Part shown: one piece after another, positions 25,851 to 35,432 of the stretch
Layout of the letters: each line of letters begins with the position of its first letter
Position numbering within the stretch: the stretch's first letter is position 1
Source: an uncultured Rhodospirillaceae bacterium
Lineage (GTDB): Bacteria; Pseudomonadota; Alphaproteobacteria; Rhodospirillales; Magnetospirillaceae
Assembly: GCA_937887565.1 (NCBI GenBank)
Contig: CALABS010000010.1
Coordinates: forward strand, 62,001 to 126,000
Reading direction: 5' to 3'
Length of the DNA: 64,000 nucleotides
Program-made: the position numbers and the translations under genes
Notes under the pieces: model-generated
The model's database searches: none
Told to the model about the DNA's origin: nothing
Seen by the model: the letters and a program-made list of their open reading frames with translations, nothing else

Positions 25851-26752
25851 GACGCCTCGCGCCGGCTTCGGATCGGCGGCGGCTCGAACAGGAAGCCGGC
25901 CATCACCCCCACCCGGTAAGCGCGGATGCGCAGCAGCGTGCGGATGGTGCGCAGGCGCTGGCGGGGACCCGTCAGGTCGGGAGTGGTCAGGATTTGCCAC
26001 GCCTTTCCCAGCGGCGGCGAGGCCATGGCGGCGGTGTACACCGCCCACCGCAGGCGGAACCACGGGCGTTCGCCCATGTAGTTGCGGGCGTGCCAGGTGG
26101 TGCGGTCGGTCTTGCGACGAAGCTCGGCCCAGGTCCGTCGGGCGGGATGCCGGATCACCACGTCGGGCGCGAAACGGATGCGAAAGCCCAGCGCGTGGGC
26201 CCGGCGCCCCCAGTCCAGGTCCTCGGGCTGGCTGCCGTCACGGAACGGGCCGACCTTGTCGAACACCCGCCGCGGCACCACGATGTTGGCGCCGGTGGCG
26301 AAGTGCTTGCGCTCGGCGTAGCGGCGGGCCTCGAATCCGAACACGCGATCGTACAGCTCGACATCGGTCGGATGCGCTTCATCGGCGTAAAAAACCTTTA
26401 TATTTCCGGCAATTATGTCAGCTTCCCCATGTGTCAGGCGATTGACCGAGTTGAGAATCCAGTTGAAGTCCGGCTGGCAGTCGGAGTCGGTGAAGGCCAG
26501 GATGTCGCCTTTGGTAGACGCCACTCCCTTGTTGCGCGCAGTGCCGCAGCCCTTCTCGATCTCCATCTCCGCGCCGGCGAGCGGGAAGGCGGCGATCAGG
26601 TCGTCGACGGGGCGCTTGGAACCGTTGTCAACCACGGTGACGCGATAGCTGTCGGCGGGATAGCTCTGGCGGTGGAGCAGGGCGAGGCACGTCGCCAGAC
26701 GGTCGCGGTCGTCGAGATGGGGAATGATCACGTCCACGAACGGAAGCTGCAT
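25847..26752 (-). CDS. Family 2 glycosyltransferase
   Basis: A 301-residue GT-A fold glycosyltransferase that adds a sugar from a nucleotide donor to a lipid-linked acceptor at the inner membrane. The N-terminus VDVIIPHLDDRDRLATCL, VVDNGSK and the metal-binding D89-S-D91 in AFTDSDCQPD are visible, followed by the acceptor-side motif GSQPEDLDWGRRA. The C-terminal part may lie along the membrane. About 65 bp inside the gene (26385-26450) are clearly AT-richer than the surroundings. The downstream flippase overlaps by ATGA; the upstream GT4 gene ends 12 bp away. Confidence 0.9.
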   Translation of the reverse strand: MQLPFVDVIIPHLDDRDRLATCLALLHRQSYPADSYRVTVVDNGSKRPVDDLIAAFPLAGAEMEIEKGCGTARNKGVASTKGDILAFTDSDCQPDFNWILNSVNRLTHGEADIIAGNIKVFYADEAHPTDVELYDRVFGFEARRYAERKHFATGANIVVPRRVFDKVGPFRDGSQPEDLDWGRRAHALGFRIRFAPDVVIRHPARRTWAELRRKTDRTTWHARNYMGERPWFRLRWAVYTAAMASPPLGKAWQILTTPDLTGPRQRLRTIRTLLRIRAYRVGVMAGFLFEPPPIRSRREAS

Positions 26753-26764
26753 GGCGTCGCCCCC

Positions 26765-28006
26765 TCAAAGCTTGCGGGCCAAACGGCGGGGCGCCCGGCG
26801 GCCGACGCCGAGGGCGTCGTAGGCCGCCAGCAGGCGCGGCACTTGGAACTCCCACGACAGCTCGCGCTCCATGCGGGCGCGGCCGGTCTCGCCCATGCGC
26901 CGCCGCAAGCCGTCGTCCTCCAGCAGGGCGACGATCTTGTCGGCCAGGTCGAGGGCGTCGTTGTCGCGGGCATAGAGGCCGGCACCGGCGGCCGAGCGCC
27001 GGCCCTCGGTGAGGTCGAACAAGACCACCGGCTTGGCCAGGGCCATGTATTCCAGGATCTTGTTCATGGTGCACTTGTCGTTGAATTCGTTGACCGGGTC
27101 GGGCGACACGCAGACGTCGGCGGCGTTGAGCAGGGGGATCAGCACGTCGTCGTCGGCCCAGCCGGTGAAGGTCACCTGCGCGGCGATGCCCATCTCCGCA
27201 GCCATGCGCTTGAGATCCGGCAGCATGGGGCCGTCGCCCATCAGCACCGCGCGCACGTCGTGGCGTCCGCGCCGGAGGACGATGTCACGCATGGCCTCGA
27301 GCACGAACTCCACCCCGTCCTGGCTGTTCATCACGCCGACATAGGCGATCAGGTGGCGCGCTCCGCATTTCAGCAGCGGGTCCGGCGCCTCGATGCGCAG
27401 GCGGCGGATGTCGGGGCCCGACCGGACCACGAACACCTTGTCCGGGTCCATGCCGCCCCGCCCGACCGCCACCTCGCGGAAGCTCTCGTTGGTGGCGATG
27501 GAGACGTCGGCGGTCTTGAAGGTCAGCTTCTCGAACAGTAGCAGCAGGCGGTGAAGAACGCCCTTGCAGCCGAATTTGGCGACGTAGAGTTCGGGGCTGA
27601 CGTCGTGGTGGTCGAAGACGAACTTCTTGCCGAGCAGGATCTTGAAGAAGGCGCCGACCAGGAAGATGGTCTCGGGCGGGTTGCAGGCGTGGATGACATC
27701 GAAGCCGCGCGAGAACAGCACGCGCCACGCAAGCAGGAATTCCCAGAACAGGGCGGCGGCGTATTCGCCCAGATAGGCCCGGGCGCCCTCGCCTTCGGGG
27801 GGGAGCGGGTGGCGCCAGACGTGGATGCCGTCGATCTCCTGGCGCCCGCGCGGGAAGGCGTCGGTGGCCGGGCAGATCACCGAGACGGTCCAGCCGGCGT
27901 CGCGCAACGCCAGCGCTTCCTGCCACACCCGCCGGTCGCGCGGAACCGGCAAATTTTCGACGATCATCAGGACTTTCCTGTCGCCGTTGGACGTGGTCTC
28001 TCCCAT
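26765..28006 (-). CDS. Family 4 glycosyltransferase
   Basis: A 413-residue GT-B fold enzyme. The N-terminal half starts MIVENLPVPRDRRVWQEALA and includes FDVIHACNPPETIF and FDHHDVSPELY, as in GT4 members of exopolysaccharide clusters. The C-terminal donor-binding half has LIAYVGVMNSQDGVEF, AVLMGDGPML, the TGWADDDVLIPLLNAADVCV block and the NKILEYMALAKPVV acidic-pocket motif. It would add one sugar of the repeat unit in the cytoplasm. The sugar specificity cannot be read from sequence. It lies between the Wzc-like kinase and the GT2 gene, all on the same strand. Confidence 0.91.
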   Translation of the reverse strand: MGETTSNGDRKVLMIVENLPVPRDRRVWQEALALRDAGWTVSVICPATDAFPRGRQEIDGIHVWRHPLPPEGEGARAYLGEYAAALFWEFLLAWRVLFSRGFDVIHACNPPETIFLVGAFFKILLGKKFVFDHHDVSPELYVAKFGCKGVLHRLLLLFEKLTFKTADVSIATNESFREVAVGRGGMDPDKVFVVRSGPDIRRLRIEAPDPLLKCGARHLIAYVGVMNSQDGVEFVLEAMRDIVLRRGRHDVRAVLMGDGPMLPDLKRMAAEMGIAAQVTFTGWADDDVLIPLLNAADVCVSPDPVNEFNDKCTMNKILEYMALAKPVVLFDLTEGRRSAAGAGLYARDNDALDLADKIVALLEDDGLRRRMGETGRARMERELSWEFQVPRLLAAYDALGVGRRAPRRLARKL

Positions 28007-28085
28007 CGTGGATCGGCTCCTGGCAAGGGGCGGCCCTTCCGGGCCCGGCGGAGCCCGGGCCCGGCGAATTCTTGGCGGAGGTGGT

Positions 28086-30260
28086 TTAGTTGCCGTAGTA
28101 GTCCGAGCTGCGGAAGCAGAAGTCCACGTAGTCCGAATACTGTCGCTGCCGGTCGAGATCGACCTTGGTCAGCACCACGCCGCCGACGGGGATGGCGAAT
28201 TCGCGCAGATGCTCGACCCCGGCCTGGACGGCGCGGCGGGGGGTGGCGTCCCACTCCACCACGTAAAGGGCCATGTCGCAGATGTCGGCCAGCAGCGCGG
28301 CGTCGAAGGCGACCATGGTGGGCGGCGTGTCCACCAGCACCACGTCGTAGCGGTCCGCCGCCCGTTTGAAGAGAACCCGCGCCGCCGGGTCGTCCAGCAT
28401 CTTCTGCGGGTCCTGGGTGCGGCCGCCCGAGGCGACGTAGTCCAGTCCCGAGCGCTGGTCGTGGCGTAGCACCTCCTCCAGCGACGCCTGCTGGCGCAGG
28501 TAGTCCGAGAAGCCGGGGATCTCGTAGGCGTTCAACTGCCGCGCCACCGACGGCCGCCGCAGGTCGCAGTCGACCAGCAGCACCTTCTTCGCGGCCAGGG
28601 CCAGGCTGCGGCCGAGGGAGACCGCGAAGGCCGTCTTGCCCTCGCCGGGCAGCGACGAGGTGATCATGATTCCCTTGCGGCTGTCGCCGTCTCGGGCATT
28701 CATGATGGCGATCTGGGCCGAGCGCACGGCTTCGGCGTAGACGGATTCCGGGCGGTCGACCAGATAGTCGCCGGGCAGGGTGCGGGCCGGCAGCTTGGCC
28801 ACGTCGGGAATGATGCCGAGCGTCGGCAGGTCCAGGGCCTCGCGCACCTGGCGGGTGGACTGGAAGCCGGAACGGAAGCGTTCCAGCATGAAGGCCAGCG
28901 ACATCCCCAGCCCCATGGACCCGGCCAGGGCGACCCCCAGGAACAGCATCGGCTTGGGATGCGAGGGCTTGGCCGGCGGGGTGGCGCGCGAGGCGATGCG
29001 GGCGTCGGGTTCCTCGATCTCGGCGCGGTTGGTCAGCTCGGCGTAGCGGGACAGGAAGCTCTCCAGCATCAGGTTCTTGGCCTCGATCTCCTTCTCGCGC
29101 CGTTCCAGTTCGGTCATGGCCGAATCCGAGGCGGCGGTGCGGTTGGCGATCAGGTCCATGCGATGTCGCAGCGCGTCCTCGCGGGCCTTGGCCTGGGCGG
29201 CGGCGTTGGCCAGCCGGTCCACCTGCTTGCCGACCTCGCGGCCGATCTCGGCCCGCAGCGTCGCCAACTGGCCGCGCAGGGCGTCCACGGCCGGACTGTC
29301 GGTGCGGTAGCCGACGCTCATCTCGGCGATGCGGCCCAGGATCTTGGCCTCCTCGCGGCGCATCTCCTGCAGGAACGGCGAATCGTCGATGAAGGTGAGC
29401 GCCATCACGTTGCCCCCCTTCGACGCGCGCCGCGCCTGGGATAGCGCCGATTCGGCCTCGGCGCGCTCGCGCTCGGCCTCGGCCAGCTCGGTGGTCAGCG
29501 CCACCAGTTGCTGGGTGGCCACCATGCCCTTGTCGCGCACCTGGGCCGGCGACAGGCCGTGCTTCTGGCGGAAGGCCACCATGGAGCCGGATTCGTCGGC
29601 CAGATCCTGGCGCAGGGCGGCGATCTGGGCGGTGATCCAGTCGGTGGCCAACTGCATGTCGGCCAGCTTGGCCTCGCGCTGGCCGCGGATATAGAGGTCG
29701 GCGAAGGCGTTGGCGATCAGGGCGGCCTTGGCCGGGTCCTCGGAGTCGAAGGCGACGCGCAGCACATAGCTGTCGGCGGCGCTTTTCACCACGAGGTTCT
29801 TGAGAACCCTGTCGATGGTTTGGGTGCGGGGGTCCTTTTCGGGCCGGTCGCCTCGCAGCAGGGTCTTGGCGGCGCGCAGGGCGCTTGCCAGGGTGGGCGG
29901 CAGGTCGGGCGGGTCGAGCAGCGGGTTGAACTCGGGATCGCGGGTCAGCGCCAGCGCGTCGACCACCTGCGCCGCCAGGCCGCGCGATTCCAGGATGTCG
30001 ATCTCGGTGGACACCAGCACCGTGGTGAGCGGCGGCGTCGTCACCGTCGGCTTGGTGGTCAACAGGCTTTGGGCCGCGCCGGTCCGGGTGTTGAGCGCCA
30101 CCAGCGATTCGGCGGTGTAGGTCGGTGCGACCAACTGCAGGGCGAGAACGGCGAGACCGGTCGCCCCGGCGACCACGGCACCGATCAGGCCCTTGCGGCT
30201 CCACAGGACGGAAAGGGCGTGGGCGGGCCCGGTGTTGTCGGAGTCGTCGGCCACCATCAT
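28086..30260 (-). CDS. Wzc-like polysaccharide co-polymerase / BY-kinase
   Basis: A 724-residue inner-membrane protein combining a Wzz chain-length domain with a cytoplasmic bacterial tyrosine kinase. Membrane helices are at about residues 25-45 and 436-458. Between them is a long periplasmic coiled-coil region. The kinase has Walker A SLPGEGKT (536-543), Walker A' VLLVDCD (560-566) and Walker B VVLVDTPP (640-647). A C-terminal tyrosine cluster (Y708, Y711, Y721, Y722) is the expected autophosphorylation site. It would control chain length and export of the exopolysaccharide with the Wza-like lipoprotein at 20552. A perfect fit to the BY-kinase fused type. Confidence 0.94.
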   Translation of the reverse strand: MMVADDSDNTGPAHALSVLWSRKGLIGAVVAGATGLAVLALQLVAPTYTAESLVALNTRTGAAQSLLTTKPTVTTPPLTTVLVSTEIDILESRGLAAQVVDALALTRDPEFNPLLDPPDLPPTLASALRAAKTLLRGDRPEKDPRTQTIDRVLKNLVVKSAADSYVLRVAFDSEDPAKAALIANAFADLYIRGQREAKLADMQLATDWITAQIAALRQDLADESGSMVAFRQKHGLSPAQVRDKGMVATQQLVALTTELAEAERERAEAESALSQARRASKGGNVMALTFIDDSPFLQEMRREEAKILGRIAEMSVGYRTDSPAVDALRGQLATLRAEIGREVGKQVDRLANAAAQAKAREDALRHRMDLIANRTAASDSAMTELERREKEIEAKNLMLESFLSRYAELTNRAEIEEPDARIASRATPPAKPSHPKPMLFLGVALAGSMGLGMSLAFMLERFRSGFQSTRQVREALDLPTLGIIPDVAKLPARTLPGDYLVDRPESVYAEAVRSAQIAIMNARDGDSRKGIMITSSLPGEGKTAFAVSLGRSLALAAKKVLLVDCDLRRPSVARQLNAYEIPGFSDYLRQQASLEEVLRHDQRSGLDYVASGGRTQDPQKMLDDPAARVLFKRAADRYDVVLVDTPPTMVAFDAALLADICDMALYVVEWDATPRRAVQAGVEHLREFAIPVGGVVLTKVDLDRQRQYSDYVDFCFRSSDYYGN

Positions 30261-30436
30261 CCAATGCTCCCGGCAAGGGTTGTGGGTCGGCTAGTCCGTG
30301 GGGCGGGCGCGGCGGCACTCGGAGAGAGAGGAACGTCCATCGCCCGGCCGTAATTCATATCGTCGTCCCAACCCACTTTCGGCAATTCAGGCGGAGGGAT
30401 AGCACCCGGCGCCACATGGACAAGCCGAACGGGGAT

Positions 30437-31312
30437 TTAGTCGCCCAGCATCTGCGACAGCCGCGCGGCCACGATGCGGGCGCGGTGGGCGATGCGCTGG
30501 CGGCGGCGGATGGGCCAGCCGACTTGATGGCTCGGGGGTTTGACGGGATGCCACAGGCGGCCCGGGTCGGGGCCGGGGGCGGCATGGACCGGGCGGAACA
30601 CGAAGCTTCCCGGCGCCAGCGTGTCGTGCGACGGCGTCGAGGTGTAGAAGCGATTTTCGTTGCCGGGGCGCACGAACTCGCCATCGCCACCGATATCCTC
30701 GATCGTCTGCCCGGCCTCGATCAGGATGGCCGGCACGATGCCCTCGTAGAAACCTTCCCAGCCCATGCGGTAGGCGGCATCCAGGGTGCGGTAGGCGGCG
30801 TCGCTCATCCGGTAGAGCGGCATGAAGGCCCGGACCATCCGCGCCAGGTCGGGCGGCCCCTCCGGGGTGCGGATGCCGGCCCAGTTGGGCCAGCTGGGAT
30901 TGACGGCGTAGCGATGGATGCTGGTGGCCAACAGATCGGCGTCGTTGTCGGCGAAGGCGTCGAACAGGTCGTTCCAGCTTCCGGTGAACACCACGTCGTA
31001 TTCCACCACCCAGATGCGGTCGTAGCGTCCGCGATGGCGCTTCCAGAAGGTGAAGCTGAACAGTTCGATGTCCTTGTCGCGAATCCGTCGGCCCTTGAGC
31101 GGATAGCCCAGCGCCCGCAGGTCGGCCACGGTGAATTCGGCCACCCGGACATCGGCGGGAATGGGGACGGCCGGGTTGGGGTTGTCGGTCTGGTTGAGCA
31201 AGACGAAGGTGTCGCGCCCGCCGGACTCCGCAGTCAAGCGGCGGTACAGGTCGACGATGCCGTCGTCGACGAAATGAGTCATCAACAGGACGGCTTCCCG
31301 CTTTCCGGCCAT
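30437..31312 (-). CDS. Putative GT-A-like glycosyltransferase of unknown family
   Basis: A 291-residue cytoplasmic protein. It begins AVLLMTHFVDDGIVDLYRRL and has an acidic metal-site-like motif RIWVVEYDVVFTGSW (E-Y-D), followed by ADLLATSIHRYA and, near the end, HPVKPPSH. This pattern resembles uncharacterised GT-A-like proteins seen in polysaccharide loci. No transmembrane segment is visible. Position between the Wzc-like kinase and the RTX gene, in the same direction, supports a role in glycan assembly. The enzyme activity is an inference. Confidence 0.6.
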   Translation of the reverse strand: MAGKREAVLLMTHFVDDGIVDLYRRLTAESGGRDTFVLLNQTDNPNPAVPIPADVRVAEFTVADLRALGYPLKGRRIRDKDIELFSFTFWKRHRGRYDRIWVVEYDVVFTGSWNDLFDAFADNDADLLATSIHRYAVNPSWPNWAGIRTPEGPPDLARMVRAFMPLYRMSDAAYRTLDAAYRMGWEGFYEGIVPAILIEAGQTIEDIGGDGEFVRPGNENRFYTSTPSHDTLAPGSFVFRPVHAAPGPDPGRLWHPVKPPSHQVGWPIRRRQRIAHRARIVAARLSQMLGD

Positions 31313-31406
31313 GGGCGTGGTTTCCCTCGTTCCGCATAGGACGAGCGGTTACGTGGGGCGGCGGCCCGCCAAGGTCAGCCGGTCGGAAGGGGAGGCGGCA
31401 AGGGAA

Positions 31407-31432
31407 AAGGGGGCTCCTTTCGGAGCCCCCTT
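31407..31432 (-). terminator. Rho-independent terminator of the RTX gene
   Basis: A perfect stem (AAGGGGGCTCC with GGAGCCCCCTT) and a short loop lie 23 bp after the RTX stop codon on the minus strand. A T-rich tract (CCCCCTTTTCCC) follows the stem in that direction. Confidence 0.8.
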
Positions 31433-31454
31433 CCGGACCAGGCGCCTCGTGGCG

Positions 31455-33782
31455 TCAGGCCCAGTGGTCGGCGGTCGCCTGAAGCTCGTGGGCGTCCACG
31501 TGCTCGACGGTGACCAGCTTGACCGGCTCGGCGTCGGGGGCGTTGACCATCACCACCGCGTCGGCGCCCTTCTGGACCACCTCGACCAGCCCGTCGGTGC
31601 CGGGCTTGGTGGAGTCGGAGCCGATCTCCGCCAGCAGGCCGCGGATGTCCAGGTTGTCGGCGCCGATCTTGAAGCCGGAGACGACGTCGCCGGCGTCCGA
31701 CAGCGAGGTGAAGACGAAGGTGTCGTCGCCGGAACCGCCGACCAGGATGTCGGCGCCCTTGCCGCCGACCAGCACGTCGTCGCCGCCCCCGCCGATCAGC
31801 ACGTTGGCCTTGTCGTTGCCGACCATCAGGTTGTGGTAGGCGTTGCCGATGCCCAGCACCGCCTTGCCCGTCAGGGTCAGGTTCTCGACGAAGCGGGGCA
31901 ACGAGGTGCTGAACACCGAGCTCTCGATGGTGTCGACGCCGTGCCCGGCCCCCTCGATGACGCGGTCGCCGGCCGAGTCGACGACGTAGGTGTCCGATCC
32001 CTTGCCGCCCATCATCCGGTCGTTGCCGCCGTTGCCGTCAATGTGGTCGTTGGCGGCGGTGCCCTTCAGGGTCTCGCCCCTGGCCGAGCCCGACACGGAG
32101 TTGGTGGCGGGCTTGGTGACCGGCAGGCTGGCCGGACCCTCGTCGGCCGGATCGGCCGGAGTCGGATCGGTCGGGGACGGATCGGTCGGGGCCGGGTCGG
32201 TCGGAGTGGGGTCGGTCGGGTCGGCGGCCTTGAAGCCGAAGGATTCGGCGGACAGGTCGGCGGCCTTGATGCCCTGGAAGGTCAGGGTCTGGCCGTCGTC
32301 CAGGGTCAGGACCACGGCGCCGTCCTTGTCGGCCAGCTTCAACTGGTTGAAGCCGGTCAGGCCGAAGCCGTCCAGGCGGACCTTGTCGCCTGCGGCGAAG
32401 TCGGAGATGACGTCGCTGCCCGCCCCCTTGGCGACCACGAAGGTGTCGGCGCCGGCGCCGCCGGTCAGCAGGTCGTCGCCCTTGCCGCCGTCCAGAACGT
32501 TGGCGCCGGCATTGCCGGTGATACGGTTGGCCAGATCGTTGCCGGTTCCGCTGGCGTCCTTGGTGCCGCCGAGGATCAGGTTCTCGACATTGGCGCCCAG
32601 GGTGTAGGCGTCGGCGTAGGACAGCACGGTGTCGATGCCGGCCTTGGCGGCCTCGATCACGGTGTCCCCGGCCTGGTCGACGATGTAGGTGTCGTCGCCC
32701 GCGCCGCCTTCCAGGTGCTTGTCGGCCTTGCCCTCGACGCCGGCAATCTGGTCGTTGCCGGCCGTCCCCTTGACCGTGGCGGCCGCGTCGGTGGCGCTGA
32801 TCCAGTTGGTCGGAGCGCCCGAGGCGGGGTGGTCGTCGTCAGGCGTGTCGGGGGTCGGCTCGGGGGCCGGCGGCGGGACATCGGTGCCGTCGGTGGGCGG
32901 CGTCGGGGTGTCGCCGGTGGGAAGCTTCAGGCCCTCGACCGAGAAGTTCAGGCCGGTGTTGGTGCCGGTGGCGAAATCCTTGGCCGGCTCGCCGACGGTG
33001 ATCGAGCCCTGGTAGGGATAATCCGGCCAGGTGATCTGGTCGCCGACGCGCACCGCGCCCATGGAGGCCTTCGGCCACACGCTGCCGTCCTCGGCCTTCT
33101 GGCCCGAGCGCTCGGTGGCGTAGACGTTCTTCAGGGTCACCGGATAGGGGGTCTGGTTGTCGCCGTCGACGAACCAGTACTGGTAGGTATAGCCGGAGCC
33201 GCCGTTGTACGAGATGTTGACGTTCTCGAAATCGGCCGACTTGTGCGAGGGGCTGTACTGCGGGCTGATGAAGAAGCCCTGGTAGCTGGTGTCGCCGGTA
33301 ACGTTGTAGAAGCGCATGTCGCCCACCGGGCCGTGGGTCTGGAACACGTCGCCATGCACGCCGCCCTCGGTCCCGTGCACGCCGGTGATCAGCGAGTTCT
33401 GCACGGTCACGTCGGGCTGGTGGCCGGGAGCGCCGGCCACGGCGATGCCGTCCTGGGAGGCCTTGGAGCTGTCGATCTTGACGCCCTCGACGTGCACCGA
33501 ACCATACAGGTTCAGGAAATGCAGCGTGGCGCCCTTGGAGTCGTACTGGGGCTGATACTCGCCGCCCAGCACCACGATGTTGCGGCCACCGTCGGTCTGC
33601 AGCTTGTTGGCGGTGCGCACGGTGTCGGCGCCGATGAAGATGACGTCCTCGTCGGGTCGGAACTGCCACCAGTCCTGGCCGCCGGTCTTGCTGAGATCGA
33701 TGATCGTGGGATTCTCCAACTCGGGGAACGCCCATTTCATGTCGGTGTTGGTCGCCGCAGTGGCGAGGGGGTTGGTGGCCAT
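31455..33782 (-). CDS. Secreted RTX protein with beta-helix-like N-terminal domain
   Basis: A 775-residue acidic protein without a Sec signal, the expected substrate of the type I exporter encoded upstream. Residues 1-290 look like a parallel beta-helix (DGIAVAGAPGHQPDVTVQNS, DVFQTHGPVGDMRFYNV), a fold found in polysaccharide lyases and hydrolases. A Pro/Thr/Asp linker (291-320) leads to calcium-binding RTX nonapeptides in blocks near 358-368, 430-450, 583-600 and 663-690 (for example GGAGDDTYIVD, GGKGADILVGGSGDD). A second linker of DPTPTD-type repeats lies at 521-548. The C-terminus should hold the secretion signal. ATG 33782 was chosen for GAGGAC upstream. It may be a matrix protein or a polysaccharide-cutting enzyme. 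Confidence 0.9.
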   Translation of the reverse strand: MATNPLATAATNTDMKWAFPELENPTIIDLSKTGGQDWWQFRPDEDVIFIGADTVRTANKLQTDGGRNIVVLGGEYQPQYDSKGATLHFLNLYGSVHVEGVKIDSSKASQDGIAVAGAPGHQPDVTVQNSLITGVHGTEGGVHGDVFQTHGPVGDMRFYNVTGDTSYQGFFISPQYSPSHKSADFENVNISYNGGSGYTYQYWFVDGDNQTPYPVTLKNVYATERSGQKAEDGSVWPKASMGAVRVGDQITWPDYPYQGSITVGEPAKDFATGTNTGLNFSVEGLKLPTGDTPTPPTDGTDVPPPAPEPTPDTPDDDHPASGAPTNWISATDAAATVKGTAGNDQIAGVEGKADKHLEGGAGDDTYIVDQAGDTVIEAAKAGIDTVLSYADAYTLGANVENLILGGTKDASGTGNDLANRITGNAGANVLDGGKGDDLLTGGAGADTFVVAKGAGSDVISDFAAGDKVRLDGFGLTGFNQLKLADKDGAVVLTLDDGQTLTFQGIKAADLSAESFGFKAADPTDPTPTDPAPTDPSPTDPTPADPADEGPASLPVTKPATNSVSGSARGETLKGTAANDHIDGNGGNDRMMGGKGSDTYVVDSAGDRVIEGAGHGVDTIESSVFSTSLPRFVENLTLTGKAVLGIGNAYHNLMVGNDKANVLIGGGGDDVLVGGKGADILVGGSGDDTFVFTSLSDAGDVVSGFKIGADNLDIRGLLAEIGSDSTKPGTDGLVEVVQKGADAVVMVNAPDAEPVKLVTVEHVDAHELQATADHWA

Positions 33783-33929
33783 CAGATGTCCTCTGTCGTC
33801 AGTTGCTGAATAGACAGCACGAGCAAACGGTTCACCCTGCGTCTGCCGAGGACTTTGGCCGACGGAGGTTAATGACAAATTAATTGCGACAATAATGTCC
33901 AACATCTTCCGAGGTATATGACAAGAAAA

Positions 33930-33950
33930 GGCCCGCCGATATGGCGGGCC
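33930..33950 (-). terminator. Hairpin terminator between hlyD and the RTX gene
   Basis: The stem GGCCCGCC/GGCGGGCC has a 5-nt loop. On the minus strand it is followed by TTTTCTT. This fits termination of the exporter transcript before the RTX promoter. Confidence 0.65.
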
Positions 33951-34020
33951 GAAGTAATGATGGCGACACGATGACTACGCATCGGGTGCTCAAAATACTT
34001 TGCGGCACTTAGTGGGCGGA

Positions 34021-34048
34021 AAGGTGGCCGCATCGGGGCGGCCACCTT
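34021..34048 (-). terminator. Hairpin after hlyD
   Basis: A perfect 11-bp stem (AAGGTGGCCGC with GCGGCCACCTT) lies 23 bp after the hlyD stop on the minus strand. There is no long T-tract, so it may stabilise the RNA end more than terminate. Confidence 0.5.
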
Positions 34049-34071
34049 CCGCGCACTCCGCCGCTGGCAGC

Positions 34072-35418
34072 CTAGCGCTCCTTGAACGAGCGGGCGAAGC
34101 TGTCCAGAAGGGGCTTGACCAGATATTGCAGGGGGGTGCGGCTGCCCTCTTCGAGCATGACCTCGACCGGCATGCCGGCCTTCATCTCACCGGGCAGGCG
34201 CGCCACCTGCTCCTCGGGCACCTCGACGCGGGCGGTGTAGAAGGGCTCGCGGGTCTGCTGGTCGGTGTCGCGGTCGGCCGACAGCACCTTCAGGCGGCCC
34301 TCCACCACCGGGGTGGTCTTGGCGTTGAAGGCGGTGAAGCGCAGCGCCGCGTCCTGGCCCTCGAACACCCGGTCCACGTCCCTGGGGCTGACATGGGCCT
34401 CGACGATCAGGGTGTCGGCGTCGGGAACGATCTCGGCCACCTCGCCGCCGGGGGCGACGACGGCGCCGGGCCCGGGCACCTTGAGGTTCTGTACCGTGCC
34501 GGCGACGGGGGCGACCACCGCCAGGCGTTCCACCGCGTCGCGGGCGGCGATCAGCTTCTGGCCGGTGTCCTTGAGCTCGGCCTCGACGGCGATCAACTCG
34601 GCCACCACCTCGTCGCGGAACTTCTGGTCGGCCTGGAGGATCTGGAGCCGGGTCTCGCCGATCTCCTTGTCCACCTGGCTCATGCCGGCGCCCTCGTTGA
34701 GGGCCTCGCCTTCCATGCGGGCGAGCTCGCGCTCGCGCTCGCGCAGCTTGTTGGTGGCGAAATAGCCCTTCCTTTCCAGCCGCCGCAGGCCATCGATCTC
34801 GTCGCGCAGCAGCTCCAACTGCCGCTGCTTCGATGTCTCCAGGCCCGAGCGGCCGTCACGCTGGGCCTCCAACTGGGCGACGCGGGCTTCCAGGATGTCG
34901 CGGCTGCCCCGCAGCGTCGCCCGCCGCTGGGTGAAGCGGTCGTCCTCGCGGGCCAGGATCTCGGCGATCTTGGGATCGGCGCGACGCCCCTCCAGGGTCT
35001 CGGGGAAGGTGACGGTGTCGCGGCCGTCGCGTTCGGCCAGCAGGCGGGCGCGCTGGGCGGTCTTGGCGTCCAACTGGTCCTTCAGGGTCGCCATCTGGGC
35101 CTCGGCGCCGGCGTCCTGGAGGCGGGCCAGGATGGTGCCGGCCGGCACCGCGTCGCCTTCCCTGACCAGGACCTCGGCGACGATGCCGCCCTCGCGGTGC
35201 TGAACCGTCTTGCGCTTGGATTCCACCGTGACCACGCCCTGGGTGACGACGGCGCTGTCCAGCGGCGCCAGGGATGCCCAGGTGGCGAAGCCGCCCAGCG
35301 CGATGCCGATCACGGTCAGCCCGGCGATCATCGGCTTGCGGAAGTCGGTGGGGGGGACCGGCAGATCGGCATAGGCGTCACGAACCGGCATGGCGGGGAG
35401 ATTGCGGGTGGCGGTCAT
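34072..35418 (-). CDS. HlyD-family type I secretion periplasmic adaptor
   Basis: A 448-residue membrane fusion protein: a cytoplasmic N-terminus, one membrane helix near residues 30-50 (MIAGLTVIGIALGGFATWA), a biotinyl-lipoyl half (GGIVAEVLVREGDAVPAGTI), a long coiled-coil hairpin (residues ~105-290, rich in Arg/Glu/Leu) and the second lipoyl half APVAGTVQNLKV. It bridges the ABC exporter and an outer-membrane TolC-like channel, which is not in this window. The start ATG 35418 has GAGGAAATC upstream. It lies 14 bp after the ABC gene, and the pair is HlyD/PrtE-like. Confidence 0.93.
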   Translation of the reverse strand: MTATRNLPAMPVRDAYADLPVPPTDFRKPMIAGLTVIGIALGGFATWASLAPLDSAVVTQGVVTVESKRKTVQHREGGIVAEVLVREGDAVPAGTILARLQDAGAEAQMATLKDQLDAKTAQRARLLAERDGRDTVTFPETLEGRRADPKIAEILAREDDRFTQRRATLRGSRDILEARVAQLEAQRDGRSGLETSKQRQLELLRDEIDGLRRLERKGYFATNKLRERERELARMEGEALNEGAGMSQVDKEIGETRLQILQADQKFRDEVVAELIAVEAELKDTGQKLIAARDAVERLAVVAPVAGTVQNLKVPGPGAVVAPGGEVAEIVPDADTLIVEAHVSPRDVDRVFEGQDAALRFTAFNAKTTPVVEGRLKVLSADRDTDQQTREPFYTARVEVPEEQVARLPGEMKAGMPVEVMLEEGSRTPLQYLVKPLLDSFARSFKER

Positions 35419-35432
35419 CGGGATTTCCTCGC

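Larger units (their letters stand above)
33783..34071. other. Intergenic region: RTX promoter region and exporter-operon terminators
   Basis: This 289-bp gap holds two hairpins downstream of hlyD (listed separately) and then an AT-rich stretch (about 33830-33925, including AATTAATTGCGACAATAATG) ahead of the RTX gene. The RTX gene therefore probably has its own promoter in this AT-rich part. No coding sequence is evident. Confidence 0.6.
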